A DNA stretch of 64,000 nucleotides from Pilaira anomala (GCA_025716855.1 JAIXMQ010000025.1:248001-312000); one strand, 5' to 3'; counted from the stretch's first letter, positions 35,644-47,280 are shown. The notes: a model not told the origin generated them from the sequence alone. Program-made: numbers and translations.

Positions 35644-37605
35644 TTAGGAGTATTAGTATGTAAAGGAGGGGTGCTGATTAAGATGGGCGTAATTCTTCTT
35701 TTTTTAGGTTTTTCAACTGGATTTATAGTTGTATTATTATTAGGAACAACAGGTTGAACAACAGAAACTCTTTTCTTTGTTAAGGGTTTTGTAGCAGTAG
35801 CAGTAGCAGCAGTAGTAGTAATATTAGTAGTAGTGGTAGTATCTGGAATATCCATCATTTCAACATCATATTCTTGAATAGGATCTGGTTGCTTTTCATA
35901 TTTTACACCCAGTTCTCCATCCGAAAATACAACTGCAGAACAATATCCGTCTGCAGAAGAAAACATCAAAATGGATCCATCATGAGACCTGTTTAAATAT
36001 ATACATATTTAGTCATTTTAAATAGATATATATATATATATAAACTAAATAAACCTACCATGCAAGATCAGTAATAGGAGCAAAATGCATTCCTGAAATA
36101 GCACAGATAGGACGAGATTGCTGGGTATCATAAATATAAACTGAGTCCTGTGAAGCAGTTGCGTATAACATGCGGTAAGGTAATGCAAATGCCGAGGAGC
36201 TATTTCTTCTCTTTTGAAAAAACATTGGACACCAACGAATCGCAATTGATGGTTTAGGATAATTCCCAATAAAAGCTATAGGATGTCTAATATAAAAATA
36301 AAAAAGCTTAATTTTTTTAAAAAAATCAACATGTTTTTTCTGATAGTTTTCTTTTTTTTTTTTTTTTACTTACTTACTTTAATATTGTGTTTCTAGGATA
36401 AATATATGCACAATTGGATAATTCGTCAGTATTTTCATCTAATTCATCAATTGGTTTATTTAAACCAGCAGGTGTAATTAATAAGGCACCATCTGGACTA
36501 AATGATAATCGTCTGAAAAAAGAAACTAAATTTTCATCATGATATAATCTAAAAGAACCAGTGATTGTTGGATCTTCTGGTTTTGTTAATGTTGTTGTTG
36601 TTGTTGTTGTTGTGGAAGCAATTTTGCCTTTATCTATTCTTGAAAATCTACGTGAACATTGACCGAATACTAATTTACCTTGTTGGTTTTTACGGTATTT
36701 GTAAATTGCCATGGATCGATCGCTGGATTGAGTTGCTACATATTGTCCTAATGGATCCCAAGTGACGCCTTGTACGTAGTGTGTGTGGTCTGCAAATACA
36801 TGAATACAGATTTCTTAAAAAAAAAAGGCATATACATTTTAGTTTTTTTTGGTATGTATGTATGTGTATTTGACATGCTGGGACTTACTTTCCGATAAGC
36901 TCCATACTCTAGCTGTATTATCAATTGAAGCCGTGATAAAATAGTTTCCACAAGGTGACCAAGCTAAATCATAAATCTCTTTATTATGACCACTACATAC
37001 AAAAATTAAAATTAAAATCAAATATATACTGTTGTGTATAACGAAAAGACTTACTAAAACATATTTACAACAGACCAAGTTTCTTTTTCGTATTCATTGT
37101 AATCACTTCCAAAAGTAGCTTCTTTTAATAATGATAATTTCCATAAAATAATACATGCATCTAAATATAAAGAGTATCAATTTGGTTAAAAAAAAAAAAA
37201 AAAAAAAAAAAATTGTTTGTTTTTTTTTTACCGTCACCGGCTGAAGCAATATAATCGCCACGAGGGGAAAAACGAACAACGTTGACAGGAGAAGAGTGTC
37301 GTTTTAATTCAGAAAGAAAATCGATATTGACAGGTAAGGAGTCGACGAGTTGTTTATTTTGGTGCTTTTTTTCAGAACTGGAAGTTGAAGTTGAAACGTT
37401 GTCAGGTCTTTTCTGAATACTCCAAATCTAGATTCAAAAAAAAAAAATAAGGTACAATACAAGTTTCACGTATTAAATAAAAAAAACATACACGAACTGA
37501 ATTATCTGCACCGGCTGTAGCATAACGTGAACCATCGGGAGAAAAGTCGACAGAATAAATGGCTTGACCATCGTGCCAATTGATTTCTACTGTTTTAGCA
37601 AGCAT
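35640..37605 (-). CDS. CAC2: Chromatin assembly factor 1 subunit B (Cac2/p60)
   Basis: WD40 subunit of CAF-1, which deposits H3-H4 on newly replicated DNA. Seven exons: 37605-37492, 37427-37232, 37160-37055, 36992-36889, 36789-36378, 36286-36059 and 35988-35640, 502 residues. It starts MLAKTVEINWHDGQAIYSVD, like Cac2/CHAF1B, and carries WD blades ending in GADNSVRIWS, DACIILWK, NTARVWS and DSVYIYD. VQGVTWDPLGQYVATQSSDR is diagnostic of the family. The Thr-rich C-terminal tail ends in KKRRITPIL, resembling the Asf1-binding B-domain. An upstream in-frame ATG exists, but MLAKT matches the family start. Confidence 0.93.
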
Positions 37606-38334
37606 TAGTCTAAAATAAAGAGAGATAAAAAAAAAAAAGGTTTTTTTCTTGTGGTGCCAAAAAGAATTCACGAAAAATTAAAAGGTCTTTGATGACGTTA
37701 CTTATTGGACCAATTTGCCCAATCACATCAATTTATTATTTCCCAAGATGTATTTTCTTTGCTTAAGAATGTTGATTTAAGTGCTTACTTGGGAGAAAAG
37801 ACAAAGAAAAACTTCTCTCAATTGCTTTTAACGAGATAACGAAATGATTCATCTGTGGTTTATTACAAAAAAAAAAAATCCTGATTTTAGAAAACACCAA
37901 AAAACACGCACAAAAAAAAAAAGAGGGCACCATATTTTTTTGCGCGCAGCATATTTTTTCGCCCAACATTTTTAATCTTAAAACATTAGCTTACTTGTTA
38001 AATGTCACTGGGTTTCCGTTAAGCACTCAATTGGTTGTTGCTTTTTTCACACAACATACGGATAGGTTTTATTTTCACACGCTACACACATCGGGGGGTT
38101 TTTTTTTTACCTCTACAGTCTTAATGTCTTTTTTGATTACATATCCTATCTAGACAAGAGATTATTTCAAGAAATAAATAACTTTAAAACCTGTTGTTAT
38201 CAATAGTATAAGTTATATCTACTTATTTAAATGAGGTGGAATACACACACCAATTTATCTACCAAGTTATTTTCAGACTGTAAGTATGATGGTTTTTACT
38301 GATGTTAGAGGTGAAAGTTATTTACAATGTCTTG
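37606..38334. other. Cac2 upstream region and paralogous flank
   Basis: No intact gene. The part at about 38140-38215 is similar to 44712-44788: both read from CTATCTAGA-AAGAGATT through a purine stretch to TGTTGTTATCAATAGTA. In both places a coding relic or orphan ORF follows downstream on the plus strand. Confidence 0.5.
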
Positions 38335-38580
38335 CAGAAACTAGCAATGATGACAAACGGACACAATCAGGTCCAAAGATAGATATCATATTAAGCATTT
38401 GCGAGGTTTCTGGACCTAATTATAAAACAAATAAGAATCACTTCTCGGGCTGATAGAAAACTAATTGGCAGAAAAAACATGAGATCAATTTTAAACTACA
38501 TCCAAGATATCTATCCTGTCTCAAACATGACAGAACTCAAAAGACTAAGCTTTTTATAGCTTACAGATTTATCGTAAACA
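38335..38580 (+). pseudogene. Decayed copy of an orphan family (GPKIDII...CEVSGP)
   Basis: The frame reads NDDKRTQSGPKIDIILSI, then CEVSGPNYKTNKNHF, then hits TGA at about 38452. A one-base shift restores sense (RADRKLIG...MRSILNYIQDIYPVSNMTELKRLSF), followed by more stops. The 'G-x-K-I-D-I-I ... EVSGP' core matches the fragment at 30387-30530. I believe this is a member of a large Mucorales orphan family often found near transposons, but that rests on memory of the pattern. Confidence 0.5.
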
Positions 38581-39359
38581 AAACAAAAAACCTTTTTTGA
38601 TTAGTGTAAAAAACTAACTATAAACTTTAGTTGATCAATTCTACATTTATACATAGCTATAGTTATAAATCGAACGGCAAGTATACTATAGTGTAAAAAT
38701 GTTTAAAAGTAACTTTTTCCCTCTTATCAATTCAATTACCTGCATTTTTAAGATGGCTCTGGAAAACGTAAACCACCTTTTCAAAATACATGATTATTAG
38801 AGCATCAACTCTTGTATTATTGGTATTATTCTATATAATGCCCAAATTTTCTCGTTGAAATGACATTTGTAGGTATAGAGCGGAACGGTAAATTAGGTAT
38901 ATTACCTAATAATTAAAAAAAAATCTATGGTTACAAAAAAATGTGTGAAGTACATATGTGTCTGACTGACTTTTAAAGGTAATTTCGATGATCGCCGAGC
39001 AGTAGCGTCACACAACGCAAAAGAATTATAATTGCATGAAAAAGTGTTTTTAAGCAATTGAAACAAACAATAAACTTGTTCTTTCTGAAAAGAGGGCTTT
39101 AAGTAAGATTTACATGAAACTCATATTTTTTTTTTAAAAAAAAAAATAGTAACTAGCAATATATGTAAGAGATTAAAAATTTTAGTCCTATTATTTTTTT
39201 AGTTTTATCATGACCACAGAAAAAAAAAAAAAGTGTCGTCTGTTGCTGATAAAAAAAAAAAAAAATTGGACGATTCTATATGTATGTTTATTCAGAAAGA
39301 GTATATATTTTTGTAAAAATAAAAATAAAAAAAAAGGGGAGGGCTGAAGTATTTTGTTT
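38581..39359. other. Gene-free stretch downstream of the AMPK beta gene
   Basis: About 780 AT-rich bases with several A runs and no supported gene. It is the 3' side of the AMPK beta gene on the minus strand. Confidence 0.5.
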
Positions 39360-40692
39360 TCAAGACTTTGGAAACACGGGACGATAATACATTGTAGTGA
39401 CGTACTATGATATAGAAAGAGATTAGATAAGAGAGTAGAAATATAAATATATTTATTTCTACCTTTTTACGATATCTTGAAGTAGTTGCTAAAGCCATAA
39501 TATTATCTTTAATAGAACAAGCATAAAGATGATTCAAGGTAACATGATTTGGTTCATGTAAAACCGAATTATCTTCTTCACTGACCGTATTTGAGTTCAA
39601 CAAGACTTTTTCAAGATGTGGAGGTAACGTAGGTGGTTGTGGTTGTTTCTTTTCCCATTCCTGAACCGACTTTTTATCATCTTCAGCCAATTGTAATAAT
39701 TCGGGAGGAATGATATTTGAATATTTTTTACTATCTGCTAATTCGAATTCATCTGTCTCACTTTCTTCATCTTCATCCATCACTTGTAAATAATTTACCA
39801 AGTTACCATCTGGATCCGTTGCTGTTTCCATATCGTTTGAACATTTCCATTCATCATCTACTATGAATTTAAGTCGATGTGTTCCTGGTGGTAGATCTAA
39901 TACTGCGCTAAAATCATGCATACTTTTTTTTTTTGATAAAAACAAGTAAATAACTTGTATAAAAATTATCACCTTATATATTTTACCTTTTCACTAATTT
40001 AATCTTTTGTTTCCATCCATTAAATGTACCAGTAACATAAACATTGTTTCCTCCTTGTGTCCATGTAATGATTGTTGGCACACCTATATTTTACAATCAA
40101 CTTGAGTTTTTTTTTTAAAAAAACGGTATATACATGTATAATTTTACTTACCGTGGTTTTGTGTTGGAAAAATAGGTGGTTGTGATGATTGTGTAGTAGT
40201 AGGTGGATTCATGGTAGTAGGTGTTAAATCTTCCTCTGGTTCATTATCACGTGTGACACTCATGCCGCGTGTGCGATAATATGGACCACTAATAGAAGCA
40301 CGGTGATGTGAAGAAGCAGAACTACCTAAAGAGCCATACCAAGGACTTGCACCACCTGTACTTGATACCCAACCTGATTTACCAGTTGAAACTGGAACTG
40401 CTTTTGGTGTTGTTGTTGGTTCTGTTGTTGTATTAGTAGCCGTAGCACTTGTCGTAGTATCATTAGGAGTTGTATCTAAAGGGCCTATAGGTGTTGATGG
40501 ATCGTGGTCAGTAATATCTGTTGTAATCGATTCGCCTGTAGCATCCATAGGTTCTGTAACAGAAAGTTGAAAAGGATGTTGACGTATTTTTGAAGAAGTA
40601 GATACAGTAGGTTGAATAGAAGCTGAACTATTTCTTCTACTTTGTTGTTGAGAAGCTGGATTATTTCCTTCTGTTGAATTAGTATTTCCCAT
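39360..40692 (-). CDS. AMPK/SNF1 complex beta subunit
   Basis: Regulatory beta subunit of the SNF1/AMPK energy-sensing kinase (Gal83/Sip1/Sip2, PRKAB). Exons: 40692-40152, 40083-39987, 39907-39463 and 39404-39360, 375 residues. The start was placed at MGNTNS, a consensus N-myristoylation signal as in human beta (MGNTSS), rather than at an ATG five codons upstream. The first 180 residues are Ser/Thr-rich. A CBM48 glycogen-binding module (about 182-260) has TIITWTQGGNNVYVTGTFNGW and DLPPGTHRLKFIVDDEWKCS. The C-terminal ASC domain includes PPHLEKVLLN, HVTLNHLYA and YVTTMYYRPVF, which bind the alpha and gamma subunits. Confidence 0.95.
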
Positions 40693-40737
40693 TGACTCCC
40701 AAAACACTTTTAATAAGAGAGAAAAAAAACAATACAG

Positions 40738-40862
40738 TTGGTCACTTTTTTTTTTTTTTGAAAAACTTGATCACTTTTTTGAGTTTCAACTGGTCAGTTT
40801 CTTTGAGTACCAATTGGCTACTTTTTTAAGTCCAGTTTTGAGCTTCAATTGGTCACCTTTTC
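40738..40862. repeat. Degenerate tandem repeat near the AMPK beta promoter
   Basis: About four imperfect copies of a 28-32 base unit of the form 'TTGGTCACTTTTTTGAG-TTTCAAC'. They lie 50-170 bases upstream of the AMPK beta start codon. Confidence 0.6.
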
Positions 40863-41015
40863 GTGCAAAATTTCTTACACATTTAGGAATTTTAAGTTCT
40901 ATAAATTTAATTGGCTAATTTGCTTTTATCGAGCATTTTCCACAATTTTTTTTTTGTTTTGCTTCATATCGTGGAGGGAGATGAAATTTGGCTATTACAA
41001 GCTGGGGACAGGGCG

Positions 41016-41085
41016 GAACTTCCACCAAGATTTGAACGCAAAACCATAAGGTTACGAATCCCTAGCGAAGCCCAGCATTTTCCAC
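41016..41085 (-). ncRNA. tRNA-like remnant (tRNA-derived SINE or tRNA pseudogene)
   Basis: Read on the minus strand, the stretch has GGGATTCGTAACC, resembling an anticodon arm with a TTCGTAA loop (CGT). About 10 bases later GCGTTCAAATC resembles the Pol III B box GGTTCAAATC. A GGGCTTCGCTAGG stretch stands where the D arm would end. The T-stem does not pair properly, so it is not a functional tRNA. A tRNA-derived SINE or a decayed tRNA gene fits best. Confidence 0.35.
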
Positions 41086-41138
41086 AAAGCCAATTTGCGT
41101 GATTCTTTTGGTGCCATGGGTACTGTAGGTGCGATAGT

Positions 41139-41151
41139 AGTGTAGTAGTAC

Positions 41152-41225
<74 letters not shown>

Positions 41226-41245
41226 CAGTAGTAGTAGTAGTAGTA
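41139..41245. repeat. (AGT)n microsatellite, about 33 units
   Basis: A nearly pure AGT triplet run with one AGC variant near 41226. It lies in non-coding DNA between the tRNA-like remnant and the hAT relic. Confidence 0.9.
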
Positions 41246-41249
41246 TTTT

Positions 41250-41897
41250 TTATTATTATTATTATTTAAAAAAAAACGAAGCCAAAGAAAATGAACTGTC
41301 TAAAATTAGCAGAGACAACTATGATTTGTTGAATAAGTTACATATTTTTTAAAGCTTTTTTTTTATAATTTCAATCACAATACCTGTACGAACATAACAA
41401 GAGAGCAGACAATATGTACTTTTTTCTGTCAAGAATACACTCAATTTAATGTGGCGATACTTTTAAAAAGAATGGACAGTTTTGAAGAGATATCGACAAC
41501 CTGCTTCGACGAAAATCCATATACAAGCCTTTTTTACTTACTAAGGCACAAATTGAATCTGAACATCCAAAATATAAGAGATACAGTAGCTCAAACCCCC
41601 AAATAAAAACAACTCTCTCAGATTAACGAATACAGACTTGGAAAACCGTTATCAGTATTTTAAATCTTCTTAACTTTGAGGATGCTTTATTTATTTCAAA
41701 GAGTACGAAGAGTGCATATAAAAATAAACTGTTGTTTATAACAAGTCAATTATAGAGAATGGAACCATTATTTTGACCTTTGTTTGCATGCTTTTCGACG
41801 GTCAAATAACTTTATAACTTCGTTATCATTCAATACAGCTGGTCTCTTTCGAAGGTCTTGAAGTCATTTTCATTAATAAATAAAAAATATCAATGAT

Positions 41898-41935
<38 letters not shown>

Positions 41936-42530
41936 TCTCGTGGTTTCTAAATTGTTGGATTTTTTAACCATTGTTATTTTACTTTTTTTCTATTATTTGT
42001 TACCTGACAAACTCCTTTAGATCAGAAACGTTGGTTGAGAGTCCAGCAATAAGTCAAAAGAAACAATACATGTATTATCGTTGTTTGAAATATATGTAAG
42101 CATGTCTATTGAAATAAAAGTTACATTGTTTACATATACAATTGCCTTTGAGTACACAACCACGTAGTTATAGTGTAAAGCATTTCTAATATTTCACATA
42201 TATCTTAAATACTCCTCCTCTTCTTCCGAAATGATGTACTTTTTTGTTGCGTTTTCTTCTGTTTTTAGGACCATCTTTTAAGCATCAGAAAACTGCTTAT
42301 AACGATATATCATTTTGTAAGTACTATCCCAATGTATTTTGCAATTATATTTCAATGATAATTTCGGTAAGTTATAATATGATTCTCGAGCTGCTTTATA
42401 CATGGATTTCAGTTTACTACTTGATCCAGAAAACAACATCACTTGAGGTTGATGGGTTTAAAAATATTGAGCTCCTATGTACTTACTTGATTTTTGCATA
42501 TCCACTTTTTAATTTATTTACTGGATTTGG
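41250..42530. other. Gene-free stretch between the AGT repeat and hAT relic
   Basis: No intact gene. A 44-codon frame from 41473 (MDSFEEIST) and a 96-residue ORF at 42244-42534 have no recognisable similarity. A (TA)n run lies at 41905-41934. Confidence 0.4.
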
Positions 42531-42539
42531 TTGATATCG

Positions 42540-44018
42540 AGCATTTTCATCTAATAACTTTTTTAGGCCTTATACATCATTAAAATTTGTATCCTGGGCA
42601 CTTGATTTTAAACCTTTATACAGCATATCCTGGCATATTATATTTAATATATGAGTAAAACATGGGATCATTTGATGAGCACAATTGAACGCAAAATCGG
42701 ATCTTTTTAATGAGATATTATCAATTTCCTTTCCCATTTTCAGCATATTTATATGCATTATCTGTGATAATGCAAAATAGTTTCGATGTGATTTTATAAT
42801 CATCAAGTATTTCAATAAATTTCTCTGCAAGATATTCACGTACATGTGAATATGTATACATGAATAGTTGTTTAATAATAAATATGATATTTTTGATGAC
42901 AAATTATAGAATTGTAAATTCTTACCGGTATGTGATTGTTCTGAGATACATTCAAAACCAATTGTCACTTGCTTTGGTTTCTACGTTTCTTTTTCAATAT
43001 AATGACTTGTTACTCCTAAATAATCATCCCCATTTGGTGATTTCCAACCGTCTACAGCGAAATAAAGTGTTCTTTGATTTTTTAACAAATTTTTTATTTG
43101 TTGTTTTTGTTTTAGAAAAAGATGTAAATCTTTTTTTTTTTTCAATATACCACGGGAGGGCAGTTCAATTATATTTTGCTCTTTTAAATTGGATTGGTTA
43201 TTAAAAAAGTACAATAACTCTTTTAAAGGCTGGTTATCATTCACAAAATTGAATGGAAGCTTATTATGCAGGATGAATTTAACTAATAATTTTTGAAAGT
43301 TTTCTCTTGTAAAATGTAATTAGTGAGAAGAGGTGTCTTGTGTGTGTTCCTTATTCTTTAAGATGCAGGTATCTATAACGTGTGATTCGTATTCAAATTT
43401 ATTTCGACCGAAATAATGAATGCCCTGTTGGTTATTTATGAGGATTCTACCTTATATATTTTATTTAACCGGTTCCATAACAACATGATCTTTTTTTTTT
43501 AATAGATGGTTTGAATTAGTTTAGACAAAGTTTTTAATATGACAGAAATAACCCTACGTCTCTCTTCCGTAATTTTATGTTTTGAATTTAAATGTCTTAC
43601 GAAACTCGACGAGGTTCTATTTGGGCTGGAATACTCTTTATTGCATTCATTTATTTCTCTTCTCGACACTGTGAAAAATATAAAATTATCTTGCCAAACA
43701 TCGTACAAATAAAAAATACCAAACTGTTGTTTTTCCACTTTGGAGCTGAATATATCCAACCTGAGCTGTTTACTGATATCAATTCCAGAAAGAGGTATGG
43801 GAATACTGGGGGCTGATATGTCCGATAATACAGAAAGATAATTATTATTTTTTTTGGTGGCTAGTTTGGCTTGCTAAAAATTCAATTTTCCAAACAAGCT
43901 GTCGTCTAATGTCGAGCCTGAGCTTGTTTATTCAATGAGTACAAGGAAGACCTTGTAATGTCTGGCCTCTTATCTGTGGTGGTTGAGATGTTGAATCATC
44001 GTCTGAATAATTTAACAT
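42540..44018 (-). pseudogene. Decayed hAT-family transposase
   Basis: Remnants in the right order on the minus strand, with stops and frameshifts between them. A possible start MLNYSDDDST is at 44018. A BED-type zinc finger end (ECNKEYSSPNRTSSSFVRHL then NSKHK) is at about 43570-43650. The RNase-H-like core LYFAVDGWKSPNGDDYLGVT is near 42985-43060, and CFTHILNIICQDMLYKGLK near 42590-42660. These match hAT signatures (TTDxWTSxxxxxYLGVTxH and RCxAHxLNLIVQ). The C-terminal dimerisation region was not found, so the copy is truncated. No terminal inverted repeats were identified by eye. Confidence 0.7.
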
Positions 44019-44576
44019 TTTTTCTTTGGTTTTTATTTAGTATTATCTTTTTTTTTTTTTTTTTTTTTTGGTATTATAATAACTATTGGTTCAGTGGTTA
44101 CTAAAAGAATGTTTGGGAAAACTAAAAATATTTCAATGGGAAAATTAAAAATTTATAGGTACAGTAGGGGTTCAACCGCCTTAATGTTATGAAACAGAGA
44201 ACAATAAAACTGCTATTAAAAACATTGTATTTATGACATGTTAATTGCATATGAAAAAGTATCAATACTTGTTTTACTTAAAACGGAAGTGCCTGCAAAA
44301 TACTCGAGCTTATTCGAGCTTGTTTATATACAAATCACAAACAAAAATATAATTTGATATTCGTAAATATTGAAGTCGGGGAAAAGAGTAATAAAAAAAA
44401 AGGTAGTAAAATCACGGATGACTTTTATCCGGATTTATAAAAAGTATAACCAAGCACATCGTCACGTGAATAAGGTTTTTTATAACTTTTGCATGAAATA
44501 CACCATTACATCAATTTTTTTTCTTATACGCTAGACAAACAGAGGATTTTTTTTCTCATACGACAGACAAACAGGG

Positions 44577-44608
<32 letters not shown>

Positions 44609-45224
44609 ATAAATAATCTTTTTTTTTTATTTTGTTCTTTTCTTTCACTTTCTTCTTTTTACATATATTCCTTCCTTACCGCTCCATTTTTAATCTCTTC
44701 TTTTGCCACACTCCTTATCTAGAGAAGAGATTGTTCCAAGAAAAAAAAAACCTGTGCATAAAACATGTTGTTATCAATAGTAAGTCTAATAATTTTATCA
44801 AAAAATAAATGATTCATTTTGTCTAATAAATCTCAAATAGAAAATGATCCTTTCTTCTTTTTTGTCCAAATTACAAGTGAAAAAAGAACAAGTTATCTGT
44901 TTTTTTTTGTTAAAAAAAAACAAGTATTATACTAGTTTTTTCTTTAAGAAAAAAGCTGTAAAGTATTTTGGTGGTTTAACGGCTAGTTGGAGAAAAATTC
45001 ATCCGTGATTTTACTAACTCCTTTTTTACTACTGTTTTACCCAGCACCGTAAATATTTGGTTCGCAAGTACAAATAATTGTTCGAACAGGATTGTTTCCA
45101 TGTCTACTAAGAAGTGTATGTACGTCATCTAATTTCTAAAGTCTGGCAGCCTGAACTTTTAAAATGGGCAAGATTTTTTTTTTTTTTTTTTTTTTTACGT
45201 TATTTGCCTTTGTATTAAAATCTA
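44019..45224. other. Intergenic, with short duplications
   Basis: No gene supported. It holds a local duplication (44513-44545 and 44546-44577, both reading TTTTTTTTCT-ATACG-AGACAAACAG), a (GTT)n run at 44576-44609, and the paralogous flank 44712-44788 similar to 38140-38215. A T run at 45177-45196 lies 30 bases before the orphan ORF. Confidence 0.55.
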
Positions 45225-45791
45225 ATGTCTGACGATAAAGAGAATATTGAAGAAGAGATCAACGAATCGCGCGAAAGGACAAATAAACGCGTTAGACAAT
45301 TTGTTCAGATACCATTCGAGAGGGAAGCAGAGCACCAGGTTGCCGTATTAAAAGAGAAGTCTGAAAATGATAAATCTGGCCTTAGTGCCTCCTCCTCCTC
45401 ATCTTCTTCTTCCGATTCCTCTATATCATCCAACTTAGAAGATGATAAGGTCTATGTAAATGGCTGCAGCGCGTCAATAGGTACGATTATTAAGCGCGAG
45501 GCTCTTCATCTTCGTCAAAGATACCATTCACTTGATATCCAAGATAAAGCAATCCTCTCCCTTGGATTGAACTCCATCTTGGATCTCAGCTTTTCTAAAC
45601 TAGATGCGCAGGGAAAATTATTTGAAAGGTCGCAATGGAAACAACTTCGAGATCGCTATCCACCCAAAAAGTATAATGTTGATTATTATACTCATCTCTT
45701 AAAGCCGCTAAGTAGCATTCGTGGTATATATGACAGGAAAAAAAGCTCGCCTCCTCCACCATCAAAAAACTTATTTGGTAATAACTCTTAA
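45225..45791 (+). CDS. Orphan intronless protein, possible truncated family member
   Basis: I do not recognise this 188-residue ORF with certainty. It begins MSDDKENIEEE, is acidic then basic, has a long Ser run (about residues 53-68), and then a folded-looking part with HSLDIQDKAILSLGLNSILDLSF and QWKQLRDRYPPK. The second half resembles, in my memory, the N-terminal region of an expanded Mucorales orphan family, whose middle region would correspond to the relics at 30387 and 38335. The shared upstream flank with the 38335 relic supports this. The ORF may be a truncated but still open copy. No introns, unlike most genes here. Confidence 0.5.
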   Translation: MSDDKENIEEEINESRERTNKRVRQFVQIPFEREAEHQVAVLKEKSENDKSGLSASSSSSSSSDSSISSNLEDDKVYVNGCSASIGTIIKREALHLRQRYHSLDIQDKAILSLGLNSILDLSFSKLDAQGKLFERSQWKQLRDRYPPKKYNVDYYTHLLKPLSSIRGIYDRKKSSPPPPSKNLFGNNS

Positions 45792-46263
45792 GTCCTGATA
45801 TATGGACGACTTCCAAAATTCATGTTTAAACCAAATCTACTCATATAGTTACACTGATCCCCCCTAAGTGGCCACTCCAAAATTCATAATTTGTTAGAAT
45901 AAAAAAAGCGTTTAGAAGAGCATATCGCTGTTCGTTTGCTGCCATTTATTATAATAGACTGTTCTAATTTGGTTCATACCACTTAATGACCTTTTTTTAA
46001 ACTTACATGTAGTTCTTGCGAACATCAGAAAGTCGACAAGAGCAAGAAAAGGATACGGAGGTGGACTCTGAGGCGGAGGGAGAGCCTCACAAACGTCAAA
46101 GACAAAAATAAAGATTTTTTTTTTTAAAAAAAATCTTTGTCCCTTTTTGAAAAAATAGTGCAGCGTTTTTTGAAAAATTACACTCAAAATTTTGAAAAAA
46201 ATGGTGGGAAACCCAGTATTGTAAAAAAAAATGTATATTTCAAAAGGCTCCGAATCACATGAT
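45792..46263. other. Intergenic, CK2 beta 3' side
   Basis: No gene supported. It contains a 20-base inverted A/T motif around 46116-46138 (AAAGATTTTTTTT...AAAAAAAATCTTT), which could end transcripts from either side. Confidence 0.4.
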
Positions 46264-47141
46264 TTATTCATCTTTAAATTCAGTAGTAGTTGTATTATTG
46301 GTATTTGAGGAAGACTTTAATAGTCTTTTAGCTTCATAACGTTCACGAGCTTGGTCTTGAAACCTGTGTTGTTTTGCGATATCGTGTACTTTAAAACCAA
46401 AAATACGTGGAACGTAACGATCCAGGTTTTTACTTGGTAAATAATTAGGATGTACTTGAAATAGCATATGAGGAAAAGAAGTACCGAAATAAGCACCATC
46501 CACTGCGCCATGACGAGATGATTTTGGGTTATAGATGTCTTCACAGCGTGGACAGTAAAGTTTGACGGTTTTTGTCATTGGAATATCAGATAATCCAACC
46601 GGAAGTAATGACTGCATACTACAAAGAACACGGGGACAACGACCAAAGTCTCCTCTTTTATATTTATCCAACTATGTAATATATATGTACGTCAGTGTTT
46701 AATTATTTTTTTTTTTTAAAAAAAAAAACTGTCTTCTTTTTTTCTTTTATTTTTATTTTTTTTTTTTTTTACCATCTTTACAAGACCACGACTCGTAATG
46801 ACAAACCTTGCATGAATCATACCAAATAGATGACGTGCAGACTTTTCAATTTGTTCTCGTACTTTCTCATCTAATCCTTCTTCGTCTATTATTATTATTA
46901 TTATTATTTTTTTGTTTTAGCTCATTGTCATATTTCAATTTTAAAATTTCTAACCCAAGTTGTCCGTAATCATGTCCAAAGCTTCTAAATAGTAATGAGG
47001 TACTTCTGCACTTAGACCGGTCAAATTAAACCTATCAATAATATAATCCTCATCGACTTCACAGAAATATTCGTTTCCTTTGGTATCTAAAAACCAATCA
47101 ATCCAATATTTTCCATATTCACTTTCTGAAGCACTACTCAT
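46264..47141 (-). CDS. CKB1: Casein kinase II regulatory (beta) subunit
   Basis: Regulatory subunit of the CK2 tetramer. Exons: 47141-46955, 46885-46773 and 46671-46264, 235 residues. The Ser/Glu start [17 protein letters not shown] carries the autophosphorylation site. An acidic loop follows (DEEGLDEKV across the exon 1-2 join). The zinc-binding cysteines are CPRVLC and [23 protein letters not shown] and [11 protein letters not shown] are family hallmarks at the dimer interface. Intron 1 uses a GTTAGA donor and ends in AAT repeats before TAG. The Ser/Thr/Asn tail is short. CKB1 versus CKB2 cannot be told apart, so the symbol is by family. Confidence 0.94.
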
Positions 47142-47280
47142 TATATGTTATTATATATGTTATCACAGAACAAAAGAGGAGAGAGAGAGAGAGAGAGAGA
47201 GGGAGGAGGGAAAAAAAAAATGAAAAAAATATATAGGGACGGGATATAAAGGTTAACTCACGTGGACAGGATCTTTATTA

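Noticed and set aside
41139..41245. Regular AGT array as a possible CRISPR-like or satellite array
   Set aside because: It is a pure triplet microsatellite without spacers.
42244..42534. 96-residue plus-strand ORF next to the hAT relic
   Set aside because: No motif; its frame is antisense to the region where the transposase C-terminus would lie and gives no recognisable protein.
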